NCBI GenBank assembly: GCA_033675265.1
Contig: JAUJYZ010001255.1
Span: 637,165 to 701,164 of the forward strand
Origin: Actinostola sp. cb2023
Taxonomy: Eukaryota > Cnidaria > Anthozoa > Actiniaria > Actinostolidae
Direction: 5' to 3'
DNA length: 64,000 nucleotides
Of this stretch, positions 44,481 through 56,700 are shown one piece after another. The translations under genes were made by a program, and so were the position numbers. The notes beneath the pieces were generated by a model that did not search any database, was not told the origin of the DNA, and was given only the letters and a program-made list of their open reading frames with translations. Position 1 is the first letter of the stretch, and each line of letters opens with the position of its first letter.

Positions 44481-45960
44481 TGCAAAAGACGAATGATCTG
44501 TTGTGAGTACTCTATATACATGATATGTAGCATATGGATATGTAGCATATGTTGTCATTAATCAACCATTATTACACTCGTGCGTCATTTTACCATATCA
44601 GGTCAAAAGAACATGCAAAATATGCGGACAGCGTATTACACAGTAGCGGGCGGAAACGGAGCAAAAATGGGCGAACTCGAACGAACCAAGACAAAAATAA
44701 TCAAGTACAATGTAGTGGAATAATAAATCCCTTATTGATGGTTTGTCAGACCATACTCGAGGAAATTTCACTCATTTCTCTCGTGAAATTATCTGTCAAA
44801 TTGTCCGCGCGTAATATCTGTCAAACTATCGAATAAGCTGTGTAATATTCGCAATACTTTTATACACCTACGTTAATCTATTTATCATGACATCCTTAGT
44901 AGCTTTATACCTTCTGAATCGATTCCCTTACGCGTTACACTACGTGCGGTTTAAAAAAGTTTGTTCATTGTGGTTGTTTTCCGTGATAGTTGCTTCTAGA
45001 ACGTATAATTATCCCGCCTTTTTCTTTTTCTTTCCAAATTAAGGCTAAATTTTAATTGCTTCAAATAGTTTATTAACTTTTCGTGGTTACCCATCATTTT
45101 CCATCCAAAAACAACCTTACGATTACTATTGTTTTAGAGGGAAAAACCTTAAGGAAAACCATTCGAGTGTTTGAGGAAACCATTCAAGTGTTCTTCCGGA
45201 AACCAACCCGAAACTTATCACCCTTTTAAATCTATTTTTGAACGTTTTAGTTCTTTTAATTCAGTCGTTATTCAGACTAAACTTTCTCTTGACTCATTCC
45301 TTGATTAATGATCACTAAATATATTACTTGAGTAGCCTTAGACTGCAAGAATCCCCGCGGGATATACTGATAAAGGTCTTTGTGATTTCACCTTATATTT
45401 CATATTTGATTCTACAGTAATGTACAAAAATTGACAGACAGCTTTGACGTCATGCTGAAGCATTGTGATTGGTTGAAATGCGTTTTGATTGATATAGGAA
45501 GCCATTTGAGTGCAAGGTGCTCCAAGTACTCTCCACTAACAAGTGAAGAAAAATAAAGTTTCTTTACTTGGTCTCTGAACAATGACATACCAGTAGCCAG
45601 AAAACACTCCGCGCTTCGAGGGTCAGTTTCGCTATAGAATAAAGGATTATAGGATATAAGAAGAGTCGGTAGAATGTGCGAGCCAGAACTGATAAACGTG
45701 TCAAGTGTTCTAGCAATACCGGTACTCTCACGCTCTCACTTCTAATCTTACTACATTCTATATTCTGTACACGCAACACTCATCTCACCTCTCTCACACA
45801 CTTCTTACTATATTCTGTACACCCAACACTCATCTCACTAGTTCGTCTTTACTGAGGGAGGAAAACCGCAATACCCATAGAAAAACCCTCCAAGCAAGGG
45901 AGGAGAACGGACTGACAAACTTAACTCACATGAAGCGCCCGGTCTGTGAATTGAAGCGCC
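44481..45960. other. gene-free stretch
   Basis: AT-rich sequence with a local imperfect duplication at 45755-45840 (TTCTGTACACSCAACACTCA twice). No coding signal. Confidence 0.35.
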
Positions 45961-45966
45961 CGGTCC

Positions 45967-46020
45967 GAGAATTGAACCAGGCACCACAGCGGTGAGAGGC
46001 TTAGCTTTCACCGGCCACGC
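45967..46020 (-). repeat. tRNA-like SINE head
   Basis: On the minus strand TGGCCGGTGAAAG (A-box-like, 46006-46017) is followed about 28 bases later by GGTTCAATTCTC (B-box-like, 45967-45978). The geometry fits a tRNA-derived promoter. The flanking AAGCGCCCGGTC is duplicated at 45933 and 45954. No acceptor-stem pairing was found, so this is a SINE rather than a tRNA gene. Confidence 0.45.
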
Positions 46021-46299
46021 ACATTTGCTTTTCGGTCATTACGGTATCCTGCACTAACATTGCTTGTGCTAAATAAACTCCATTCGATTGCTTACTACTA
46101 GTAGAAAACCGCCAATCAGTTTACGGCATGTTCTCATTGATATAACGACTGCGGTTTGCATGCAAAACTTGTTTTCACAATCGACAAATGAAAAACTTTC
46201 ACGGTTACACAATTTACACGCAAATGAGACAGAAATAAATTACAGGTGTGACAGGAGAAAGGAACAGAGCTTGTGTCCCAAGTGCGACCTTTATTTATA

Positions 46300-46331
<32 letters not shown>

Positions 46332-46739
46332 TGTTTGTTTGTTGATTTATTTTAAGATCTGTAATGAAGCAAGTTAGCAGTACCTTATATCAATTGATAA
46401 TATAACTGTCTGTCAATATAGAGTCATTTCAGGTAGACCCATGTGTTCCTGTCTTGTAATTAATCCTTGTGTCAAAACAGTTTAATTCACTAGACGTCTT
46501 ACAAAATACCCATTTCATGTATAAAGTCATCAATCAGATACGGCGCGTTTGTTTTGTTTCTCGAAAGCAATCCTGATGTTTTCTTATCGTGCAGCGGGAC
46601 CATTCCGTGATAACTGGGTATTGTTTTCGGAGATTTCACGGGATTAATGTAATTAGAATTAACGTAATTGAGGTGTAAATGAATAAGAAAAAGGATGAGC
46701 CGTATAAACGGGAAATGAAGAAGTAAAGTGGGAATGAAT

Positions 46740-47225
46740 GAATACATGGATGGATGGATGATTGGATGGGTGGATAGATGGATGGATGGATGATTGGATG
46801 GATGATTGGATGGATGGATGATGGATGGATGGATGATGGATGGATGGATGGGTGGATGGATGGATGAATGGATATATATATTTTTTTATATATATCTTTG
46901 TATTCAGCGCTCAGAACTTTCGCTATGAGCGCTTTATAAATATTTATTATTATTATTATTATAATTGGATGGATGGATGAATGAATGGATGGATGGATGG
47001 ATGGATGGATGGATGAATGGATGAATGGATAGATGGATGAATGGATAGATAATTGGATGGATGAATGGATAGATGGATGATGAATGGATAGATAGATAGA
47101 TGGATGAATGGATGGATGGATGGATGGATAGATGAATGGATGGATGAATGGATAGATAGATGGATGAATGGATGGATGGATGGATGGATGAATGGATAGA
47201 TAATTGGATGGATGGATTGGATTGG
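46740..47225 (+). repeat. (GGAT)n microsatellite with a SINE-tail-like interruption
   Basis: GGAT/GAAT repeats are interrupted at 46868-46962 by sequence holding the hairpin AGCGCTCAGAA/TGAGCGCT and an (ATT)n end, a common tail for animal SINEs. The His-Pro-Ser-Ile frames on the minus strand are repeat artefacts. Confidence 0.85.
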
Positions 47226-47536
47226 ATGGACGAGAGAGTAGAAGAAGAAAAAGTGGGAATCGAATATAATAATAGTTAAGAATTTGTATATTGCCTTTTC
47301 AATATCAATAATCGAATGATAGAAATGTATTCTAAGGAAACTTTCAGCCAAGGCTGTTGACATGAATTCCTTAATCGAACAAAAGACATGAAATTCTATC
47401 GATGGAACTGATTACATAAATTTTAGTAAATATTATAAAAGAAAACAGTCCAAAAATTCATTATAGATTCACTTATCTTTTCGAACGGAAAAACGATAGT
47501 TCATTTTAACGACATTATTAGTTCAAAGTCTTTCCG

Positions 47537-47680
47537 TAGCTGTAATAAATGAGATACTTGTAAGGATATAGAGAAGATCTCGACGTATTTACCACTATCT
47601 TTATAATGTAGCTGTAATAAATGAGATACTTGTAAGGATAGAGAAGATCTCGACGTATTTACCACGGATCTTTATAATGT
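47537..47680 (+). repeat. 72-bp direct duplication
   Basis: GTAGCTGTAATAAATGAGAT through TCTTTATAAT occurs twice head-to-tail, with a TATA/GGA difference between copies. Confidence 0.85.
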
Positions 47681-47699
47681 TAATAGCCCATAAAGTGGA

Positions 47700-50560
47700 A
47701 TAATAATTAAAATCCTTAATAAGAAGATATTGACTTAAGTATGCTTGTATATATTCGTGTATAACGATAAGAAACTTTGCTTGTATGCATCGATGAACTA
47801 TTCCATTGCCTTGTACTGACCTTAAAGTGTCCAGACTTTGCTTCCCTTCCTTCCCTGCCGTGAAATGAATCAGCCGATCGAGCGTAAGCTTATATTATAT
47901 ATGTCTTTTAAGTTTTAAAAAACTCGAACCACTTCAGAGTACAGCTTAGAGGTATCGATACGGAGCCACAATTCCTAATCTAGGGGATTTCTCTGCTTGA
48001 TACGCGAGAGCCTTCTTCAGTAACACAATTCCAGTTCGCTGCGGTTGTGCAATAATCAGTAGTGTCAGTCTCAAGGGCATTCTTAATGTTGGCTGTAATA
48101 ACAAACTTATCAATCATCTCGAGATTTACTGCCATGACTGGCGGAAGAGCGTTGAAAAAGAACGTTAAAATTCGTTTGTATTCGAGGAGGGAGGGGGTGA
48201 AGTTAATGGATCGACTAACAATCCTGTGGCCCTCATTGGTGAGATAGTACTGTAGTATACAGACACTGAGGGTGGTCACTGCCAGAGGTTTGTTTACGTC
48301 CTCAGTGGTTCTTTACGTCCCTCCAATTTAGATATCATGATTGTAGTGTGGAGAGACGGGACCCGAGCCACGTGAAGGTTTAAGAATCTTTAAGCATTTG
48401 CTGATAGATACAAAGACAGTACCATCAGTCTAATGGGGGCTCCAACTACAGAAAAGCACATGTAATTCATTCTCAGCTAGAGGCCGTATTCTTCATTCCT
48501 TCCATCCTTGTACTTTCTCGTCGTTTTGTTTGATCGTTGGTTTGCTTGTTTATTTATTCTTTCGTGTGTAAACTTGTTCGTTCGTTTGTTTATCTGTTTC
48601 ATATTCAAAGCCTGGATTTATGTCCCTGTGAAAACGTGCCCGACGTCGTTGCACGCATAAATAAGCGCAATAGGCGTTATGTCACTGAAAACGTGCACTG
48701 ATGCACCGAGCATAAGGATCGAAATGTTGCCCGACGCTGACATAAGCGCAAGAGGTATTTCACTAGCTGTGAAAACAGACCTGATGCAAGCATAAGCAGA
48801 AAGATCAAATGTGTCCATGTCTTGTGCTTGTGTCGAGCTCCTGTGCTTGCTAGTAAAAGCCAGGATTTATTCGTATATGTCCGTTCGTTTGAATAATTGC
48901 TCGTTTGCCGGTCTAAAATATGTCTCCTCATTCTAAAAATGGCTCTTAAAAAGAACTCAAAAGTACTATACAAAATGGTTCTCATTCTCCAAGAGCACAT
49001 GCAGGAAGACGAATCAATTACTCTCACCGTCTGCAAAGCCAGTGGGGTAGCCATTAGTTTCTCCTCAGCTATTCACCTACATTTCCCGTTGACTTCAATT
49101 TTTTTTCTAGATATATTAAAAACTTCAAACCCCACTCACAAAACAGATGCATACACGTACAAAGACAATATAAGTGGCATCAACTCCAGCAGAACTCTTC
49201 ACATACCCTTGGGGGTACAAAAGACTCAAATTTGTCCTTATTTTAGTTGAAACCACTTGATTAACATTCATCTTATCAGACTTCTCGCCGACATTGGCTC
49301 GAACCTAGTGTAGTCCTGTTTGTTTTAATTTAAAACAGTTTTTAAACAAAGTCAATGTAAATCGTGTTTATCAGTTGGTGTTGAGCGTAATTTTTTCCCG
49401 TTTTTCTTGTTCCTTTTCCGTGAAGTCAGTAGTCCTGCTTGTTTTAATCTAAAACATCATAAATGCTATTATTAATGTAGATGTATAAATAGCCGTGCCA
49501 GCTTATTGATTTTGCGGTTAATTTTTTTCCTGTTTTTCTTTTTCGTACTTTTCATTAGATTCTTCGTCCGACTTAAAAAGTATTACCAATTAAAATCTAG
49601 ACGACTATATCGAGTATGCATGTTAGAATTATCACAGGAATAACACGAGCCGCCAAGATTAGAGACATATATTGGAACTAGAAAGTTACGTACGTTAATT
49701 TGGGTCCTCACCAAAGCCGTTCCCTCGAAGTGAAACTGATTACTTCGTCTTGGTAACAGATTCGTTTCACCAAAAAATCCTCTTGAATCGAACTGATATT
49801 TCTGCATGATAGAACGGTCATTAGCTGGCAGATGGTTGACAATTCGTGTATGTAAAACACCACTCGATATAGTACACCTTATTAGCATCCAAAGCTGTTC
49901 AAATCAACTTCGTAAGATTTTCTTTAAAGTTAAAAATAGTGACATCAATTTGAATTGATTTTCTTCGAATTCACGGAAACATCGCCAAAGTAAATGTCAA
50001 ACTAAAATATGGGAAATGAATGGATTGAGTTGTCTCGGGTTTTTTTTTCTTGATTGCTTTCACATGCCTTTTGGTCAATAAAAAACATCAGTTTACACCA
50101 TCGCAAATTAATTGCATTTGTGGGGATTTCCGAAGCTTGTATGTCAAGATTTCTCGCCCATTGGCCAGCCTTTTGTAATATCGTTCCAGCCTATGTAAAC
50201 AGTGATGATTTTTCGCGATGATTTCGATGTTTTAGCAAGCAAACTGTCGAGTTGACAGACAAAATGAGCAAAGAATAAAATGTAAATTGTTAAAAAGGTT
50301 TTTCGGATTGCAATCAATATAATTACCTTGTATATATATCCTCGGGGGAATGGTTATGTGATACAATGCTCTATAATTGTAACGAGTTTGTAATGATCGA
50401 AATCAAATGTGCTGGCAAATTCAAACTTTTTAATAAAATTATACCTCAATAAACGAACAGCTTATACTGACGGCCTAAAAACTCTATGCGATTTTTGAAA
50501 ATAATTATATTATATATAAACATGGACAGTGAATGGAAAATCCCCCAAGAGACAATAATA
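47700..50560. other. gene-poor intergenic region
   Basis: No recognised gene. A 107-codon minus-strand frame at about 47980-48300 and a 101-codon one at 49583-49888 look unlike repeats but have no identifiable domain, splice context or start, so they are not called. Degenerate repeats of GTGAAAACGTGC lie at 48628-48800. Confidence 0.4.
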
Positions 50561-50576
50561 TCAGTATACCCATGCA

Positions 50577-50665
50577 ATAGAAATTATTATTATTACTAGT
50601 ATTATTATTATTATTATTATTATTACTAGTATTATTATTATTACTAATATTATTATTATTATTAT
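50577..50665. repeat. (ATT)n microsatellite with ACTAGT interruptions
   Basis: Three ATT runs are separated by TACTAGTATT or TACTAATATT. Confidence 0.85.
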
Positions 50666-50774
50666 CATTAAGCAATTTTCTATTTGAATAATTCCATCGG
50701 GTGCCGTTTTGGCGTAGGTGCGTTTTAAGAAATATATATTATCTAAATGCAATCTAAAATTATTACAATAGTAC

Positions 50775-50881
50775 TATAGAGTTGATGTTCTTGGGCGTAT
50801 TAAAATTCTTTTTGGTGCTTCTCAGAGCTCTGTGACTGAAGGGCCAAAAACCTATTCACAACCGCGAACATCAACTGTATT
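50775..50881. mobile_element. 107-bp MITE
   Basis: Ends TATAGAGTTGATGTTC and GAACATCAACTGTATA form a 16-base near-perfect inverted repeat. A GAGCTC palindrome lies in the interior. Confidence 0.5.
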
Positions 50882-51254
50882 GCTATACTTCACCTTGCAA
50901 GTTGTCACTGTAAATCCTGTTCGTTATCTTTTTCTTCGATGGAATTGTTTTGAATCGCTAAATCTAAATGAGGCGATTTAGTATTGTTTGAATTAATGCT
51001 AATTTTGTTTTCTTCCAATATATCATATTTAAAATAGTTAAAATTAAAGTGGAATTGAAAAACAATGCGTTTGCAAGAAGTTTGCTCTTCTCTATTTTGA
51101 AAATATTTGCAAAAACAGAACAAACAAATTACACTGATGTATATTTAGTGTGGTGTACGCCGTGAATGTGTAGATTATGGCTGATAAAAACGACTAATTA
51201 GAGGACTCACGGGTTTTGTCATCGAAACACCAACGCCAAAACACTTGAATAGTT

Positions 51255-51400
51255 TCCCTTGTATTTAAATGGTTTCTCTCGCAGGGTTGCTATGGCACTT
51301 GAATGGTTTTCTGTTGCACTTGGATGGTTTCTCTTGCACTGAAATGGTTTCTCTTGCACTGAAATGGTTTCTCTTGCACTGAAATGTTTTTTGTTGTTGC
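51255..51400 (+). repeat. short TTGCACTGAAATGGTTTCTC repeat
   Basis: Five or six degenerate copies of a 20-25 base unit. Confidence 0.65.
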
Positions 51401-51954
51401 GCTTACGTGGTTTTATGCTGTTTATGCTAGTCACACCTGATATAGCCTTTATAGTGTGAAAACGTAATGAATTCTAGGAGACAATACGAATAATATTGAC
51501 ATTTAAAATTAACTCTCACTAAATTTTCCGGCTTTAGAAAAACTGCAAAGAAAACAAAAAATTAATCTAATTTTGGAGTATGTCACGGCAATGCAGAATA
51601 GGTTGTGCAGATACATGGCACAGTTCGACTGGAGATTTTAGCCTCTTGTAACAGTAATGATTTATTTATATATAGCGCTGCTGCATCCACTTACTCTTCG
51701 AAGAGCTATACAATAATACAATAATAGGAATTAAGGGAATGCCAAAAAAGTTAGAACGGTTGCATGGATTATAAACTGAGTCAACTCTCGCTGAGATTCG
51801 GACACCTAATAGACATAATAATAATAATAACTTTATTAATGTCTCAGAAAATCTTATAGCTGGGCACAAGTGCCCTACTAATCGGTGAGACTTCCCACTG
51901 TACTGCCTGGTTATCACTAGCGACGAAGCGCAAGTACAAGAGGCATTATTTCAC

Positions 51955-52120
51955 TGTGAAAACGGGTCAAACCATGCAAACACAAGCACAGAGGCCGTAT
52001 GTCACTGTGAAAAAGGGCCTGACGCAAGCACAAGCACAGAGGCCTTATGTCAGTGTGAAAAAGGGCCTGACGCAAGCACAAGCACAGAGGCTTTATGTCA
52101 CGGTGAAAACGGGCCCAAGC
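51955..52120 (+). repeat. 47-bp tandem repeat, about 3.5 copies
   Basis: CAAGCACAGAGGCCGTATGT CACTGTGAAAA-type units. Related to the weaker series at 48628-48800. Confidence 0.75.
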
Positions 52121-52440
52121 GCAAACATAAGAACAAGGAATTTTTTTTCATTCTCCTATGCTTAAGCTTATACTTTCGTCGGTTCCGTTTTCACATGACA
52201 GAAGTTCTTATACATGCGTATCTAGTGAAAAACCAGGCAACAACGACACTGAACAATAATACTTTATTATTTATACGGCGAAAATGGCAAGCGAAAGTTA
52301 TAGGTTTACTGAAAATAACTTCCTTTATCGAGGAGTCTTGCTATTTTAAATTACACCAAATACCGCAAAATTTTGCATGAAGAAAGAAAAAAGACTGAAG
52401 ATTGGCTGGTGTAATGACGCGGTTTTATAGGTCAAAACTA

Positions 52441-52876
52441 CAGTGGAGTCCCGTTATCTCGTAGCTTGTGGGGACCAGAGAACGGGGGTTCGAAATAACG
52501 ACAAAACGAAAACGGTGTGGTAACTATACCTTGGACAGCGGCGCTGAATTTTCACCAAAAACCTCTTCGGCTCAGACATGTGATGCAATACCCTTAATAC
52601 AAGAGAAGTCACATCTTTGTTAATGTTGGAAAATTTACCAACTTTGACAACTGCGCTCACCTTTTTAAAAAGTGTCAATTCGAGATATCGAGGAGAAAAG
52701 TGTAGGAAAACCTTCTCTTGGGACGCAAATATGGTTCGAGATAACCAGGGTAACATAATAGTGTTACACCGACGCAAATACTTGGGACCTAGCCTTTCTA
52801 ATTAAGTTCGCAATAACGAGAAGTTCGAGATTTTTTGAGATTTTTTTTCGAGATTCGAGACAGCGGGACTCCTATG
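52441..52876. mobile_element. pogo/Tigger-like MITE, 436 bp
   Basis: The left end CAGTGGAGTCCCGTTATCTC is matched by a diverged right end, AGCGGGACTCCTATG, and TA flanks both sides (52439-52440, 52877-52878). GAGTCCCGTTATCTCGAA-type ends with internal TCGAGATAAC pieces recall pogo-group elements. No transposase remains. Confidence 0.65.
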
Positions 52877-53214
52877 TAACTGTATTTCGTCGATAAAGCG
52901 CCAGAAGAAACAAAAATATATAATTTCGAACTCTGACATTTAGAACCAAGTTGATTAAATACCTTGCGATGAACAGCGAACCTGGGGAATTCCCAATAAT
53001 TCCGTCGCACAACTTTATTATAGAAGTAATCTTGTGTCTAGAGCAGACACACCGATGAATATTCATTCAAAACCAGACTTCAATCTGATCGTCAAATCTT
53101 TAATTTCGACCAACAGTACTGACTTCCTTTCCATTAGCAGTTTGTTGTATTCGGTGTAATGCATGCCGGCATATATCAAGCTTCGTTACACATAGGTTGG
53201 TAAATTTAACTAGA

Positions 53215-53556
53215 CAGCTGTCTTGGGTTAGGCAAACTATTTATTCAACATATTAATGTGGGTCAGTACCAGAGGTTCGGCTCTATCTCTCAAACTATCC
53301 ACAGGTAGCCCAATGATAGAGTCTTCAAACAGCTGTCTTGGGTTAGGCAAACTATTTATTCAACATATTAATGTGGGTCAGTACCAGAGGTTCGGCTCTA
53401 TCTCTCAAACTTTCCACAGGTAGCCCAATGATAGAGTCTTCAAACAGCTGTCTTGGGTTAGGCAAACTATTTATTCAACACATTAATGTGGGTCAGTACC
53501 AGAGGTTCGGCTCTATCTCTCAAACTATCCACAGGTAGCCCAATGATAGTCTTCAA
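53215..53556 (+). repeat. 115-bp tandem repeat, three copies
   Basis: CAGCTGTCTTGGGTTAGGCA begins units at 53215, 53330 and 53445, nearly identical. Ends about 175 bases downstream of the synaptotagmin-like stop. Confidence 0.93.
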
Positions 53557-53730
53557 ACATAAAGTGTCCGTATTATATATTTTCTTGTGTTGGTCTTCCT
53601 GTGGCGAGTAGTCCAAAGGCTTCTTGAAAGAAAATTTTGATTACCTAAAAAAATAATCTCGATAATTTCCGGTGTTGGGTTCCCTGTGGTGTAAGGAGTT
53701 GTTCTCGTGACGTCATAAGTAGCTACGTTG

Positions 53731-56700
53731 TTATGTATGTAAGTTATGGCACTGAACAATCTGTTTTTGAGGCGAAGACATCATTTCGTTCCATTGACGA
53801 ATCTCGCTTCCAAATGAGTCGGTGCCCAGGTTAATCAGACCAATCTTCTCGGTTTTTAACTTGAAATCACTTTGAAAAACCTCACACACGACACTAGAGT
53901 TTGTGAGTTCTTCTTCTTTCATTTCGAAGACAAACGGTTCGTTGAAGACAGGATTTGCTGTTCGTTTGACGACCTTGGTTTTGCGCTTGTCTACTAGTTT
54001 CCTCTGTACGTAGTATGTTATTCTGACATAAGAATCTATAGACAATAAATACGAGTGATATTGTATCAGTAAAGCATGGTTCATATTAGCGCTGGAATCG
54101 TAAGAGGAGCTTATTATCAGTGTGAACTAATAATCGGAAGCAGAAGGGCGACGGAATCGTAAGGATCATGTTGTCTTTTTCGGGAAACACTAAGTAGCAT
54201 TCAGTTGATGTAATATATTCATAGAATCTATTGTATTCTATTGTCGTTCTAGCTATTGTTTTATGTGTTATTCATTGTATTTTTATGAATATATTACATC
54301 AACTGCGTGCTACGTAGCAATACCCATTGTCGACCAGATTGAAACAGTAAAACTGCTTTTCCATAAATATCATAAGTACGGATAGCTCTAGTCGGTCGGT
54401 ATCTGATAGCGCTCACATACGGTCGCTAGTTGAGCCGACCACCAGTGCAAAGGAGCGAAAACAGCGATCAGTTGTGGAATTAGGTTAGGTGAACTTTTAC
54501 ATGATAAGAATTTCAAGAGAATCGTACTTGCAATTACGCTGTCAGTAAGAATTACAGTGTGACAATCACTGCAATGGATGCGCGCAGATTTGCGTGCGTC
54601 CGTACCTTTCAAAGTGCTCGCTATCATGCTATTTTTTTATTTCGAAAATTGATTCTATACGAATAGTTCAATTGTTCAGCATTTCTTGGCTTGAAAGGCC
54701 TAATAATGAGTTATAAAATGTAATTATAACTGAATGCCAAAACATTCTAATGCCGTGTTTACAATTGGAGGTTTACTGAAGTAAACGAGTTACCGAACCT
54801 TGGTAGAAATTAGAAAACTATTGTTTGTTGAGCGGTTCACCTTAGTTTTCTGATTTGTACCTTGGTAAAGCGCTCAAGTGGAAACACGGCATAATACTTT
54901 CAAGTGAAGTGTACTGTCGCACTTTGCCACAGGCTTTGTCTGGTCCACGCTGCAAGGTTTACTATAGATTCACTGACGGACACCTCTAAGACGGACATCC
55001 ATCTAAGTCGCTCTCTCTAAGACGGACATCCATCTAAGTCGCTCTCTCTAAGACGGACATCCATCTAAGTCGCTCTCTCTAAGACGGACATCCATCTAAG
55101 TCGCTCTCTCTAAGACGGACATCCATCTAAGTCGCTCTCTCTAAGACGGACATCCATCTAAGTCGCTCTCTCTAAGACGGACATCCATCTAAGTCGCTCT
55201 CTCTAAGACGGACATCCATCTAAGTCGCTCTCTCTAAGACGGACATCCATCTAAGTCGCTCTCTCTAAGACGGACATCCATCTAAGTCGCTCTCTCTAAG
55301 ACGGACATCCATCTAAGTCGCTCTCTCTAAGACGGACACCCATCTAAGTCGCTCTCTCTACGGACCATTTCTCTAAGACGGACACCCATCTAAGTCGGAC
55401 TCTCTCTAAGACGGACACCCATCTAAGTCGCTCTCTCTAAGACGGACATCCATCTAAGTCGCTCTCTCTAAGACGGACATCCATCTAAGTCGCTCTCTCT
55501 AAGACGGACATCCATCTAAGTCGCTCTCTCTAAGACGGACATCCATCTAAGTCGCTCTCTCTAAGACGGACATCCATCTAAGTCGCTCTCTCTAAGACGG
55601 ACATCCATCTAAGTCGCTCTCTCTAAGACGGACATCCATCTAAGTCGCTCTCTCTAAGACGGACATCCATCTAAGTCGCTCTCTCTAAGACGGACACCCA
55701 TCTAAGTCGCTCTCTCTAAGACGGACACCCATCTAAGTCGCTCTCTCTAAGACGGACATCCATCTAAGTCGCTCTCTCTAAGACGGACATCCATCTAAGT
55801 CGCTCTCTCTAAGACGGACATCCATCTAAGTCGCTCTCTCTAAGACGGACACCCATCTAAGTCGCCTCTCTAAGACGGACATCCATCTAAAGTCTCTAGT
55901 CTCTCTAAGACGGACATCCATCTAAGTCACTCTCTCTAAGACGGACATCCATCTAAGTCGCTCTCTCTAAGACGGACACCCATCTAGGTCGCTCTCTCTA
56001 AGACGGACATCCATCTAAGTCGCTCTCTCTAAGACGGACATCCATCTAAGTCACTCTCTCTAAGACGGACATCCATCTAAGTCGCTCTCTCTAAGACGGA
56101 CATCCATCTAAGTCGCTCTCTCTAAGACGGACACCCATCTAAGTCGCTCTCTCTAAGACGGACATCCATCTAAGTCGCTCTCTCTAAGACGGACATCCAT
56201 CTAAGTCGCTCTCTCTAAGACGGACATCCATCTAAGTCGCTCTCTCTAAGACGGACATCCATCTAAGTCGCTCTCTCTAAGACGGACATCCATCTAAGTC
56301 GCTCTCTCTAAGACGGACATCCATCTAAGTCGCTCTCTCTAAGACGGACATCCATCTAAGTCGCTCTCTCTAAGACGGACATCCATCTAAGTCGCTCTCT
56401 CTAAGACGGACATCCATCTAAGTCGCTCTCTCTAAGACGGACATCCATCTAAGTCGCTCTCTCTAAGATGGACATCCATCTAAGTCGCTCTCTAAGACGG
56501 ACACCTCTAAGACGGACATCCATCTAAGTCACTCTCTCTAAGACGGACATCCATCTAAGTCACTCTCTCTAAGACGGACATCCATCTAAGTCGCTCTCTC
56601 TAAGACGGACACCCATCTAAGTCGCTCTCTCTAAGACGGACACCTCGCTTAGCCGGGAAGCAAAAGTTGATCCCGAGGGTGTCTCGAGAGTTGGTCCCGA

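Noticed and set aside
45967..46020. Functional tRNA gene
   Set aside because: A- and B-box-like motifs are present but no acceptor or anticodon stem could be paired, so it is listed as a SINE head.
47980..48300. About 107-codon minus-strand frame that does not look repetitive
   Set aside because: It begins after a stop without an ATG, has no clear acceptor or donor, and matches no family I recognise. It remains a weak exon candidate.
49583..49888. 101-codon minus-strand ORF with an ATG
   Set aside because: No recognisable domain and no neighbouring exons. Length is within chance for this region.
54978..56700. CRISPR-like regular repeats
   Set aside because: Units are contiguous with no unique spacers, and the genome is eukaryotic.
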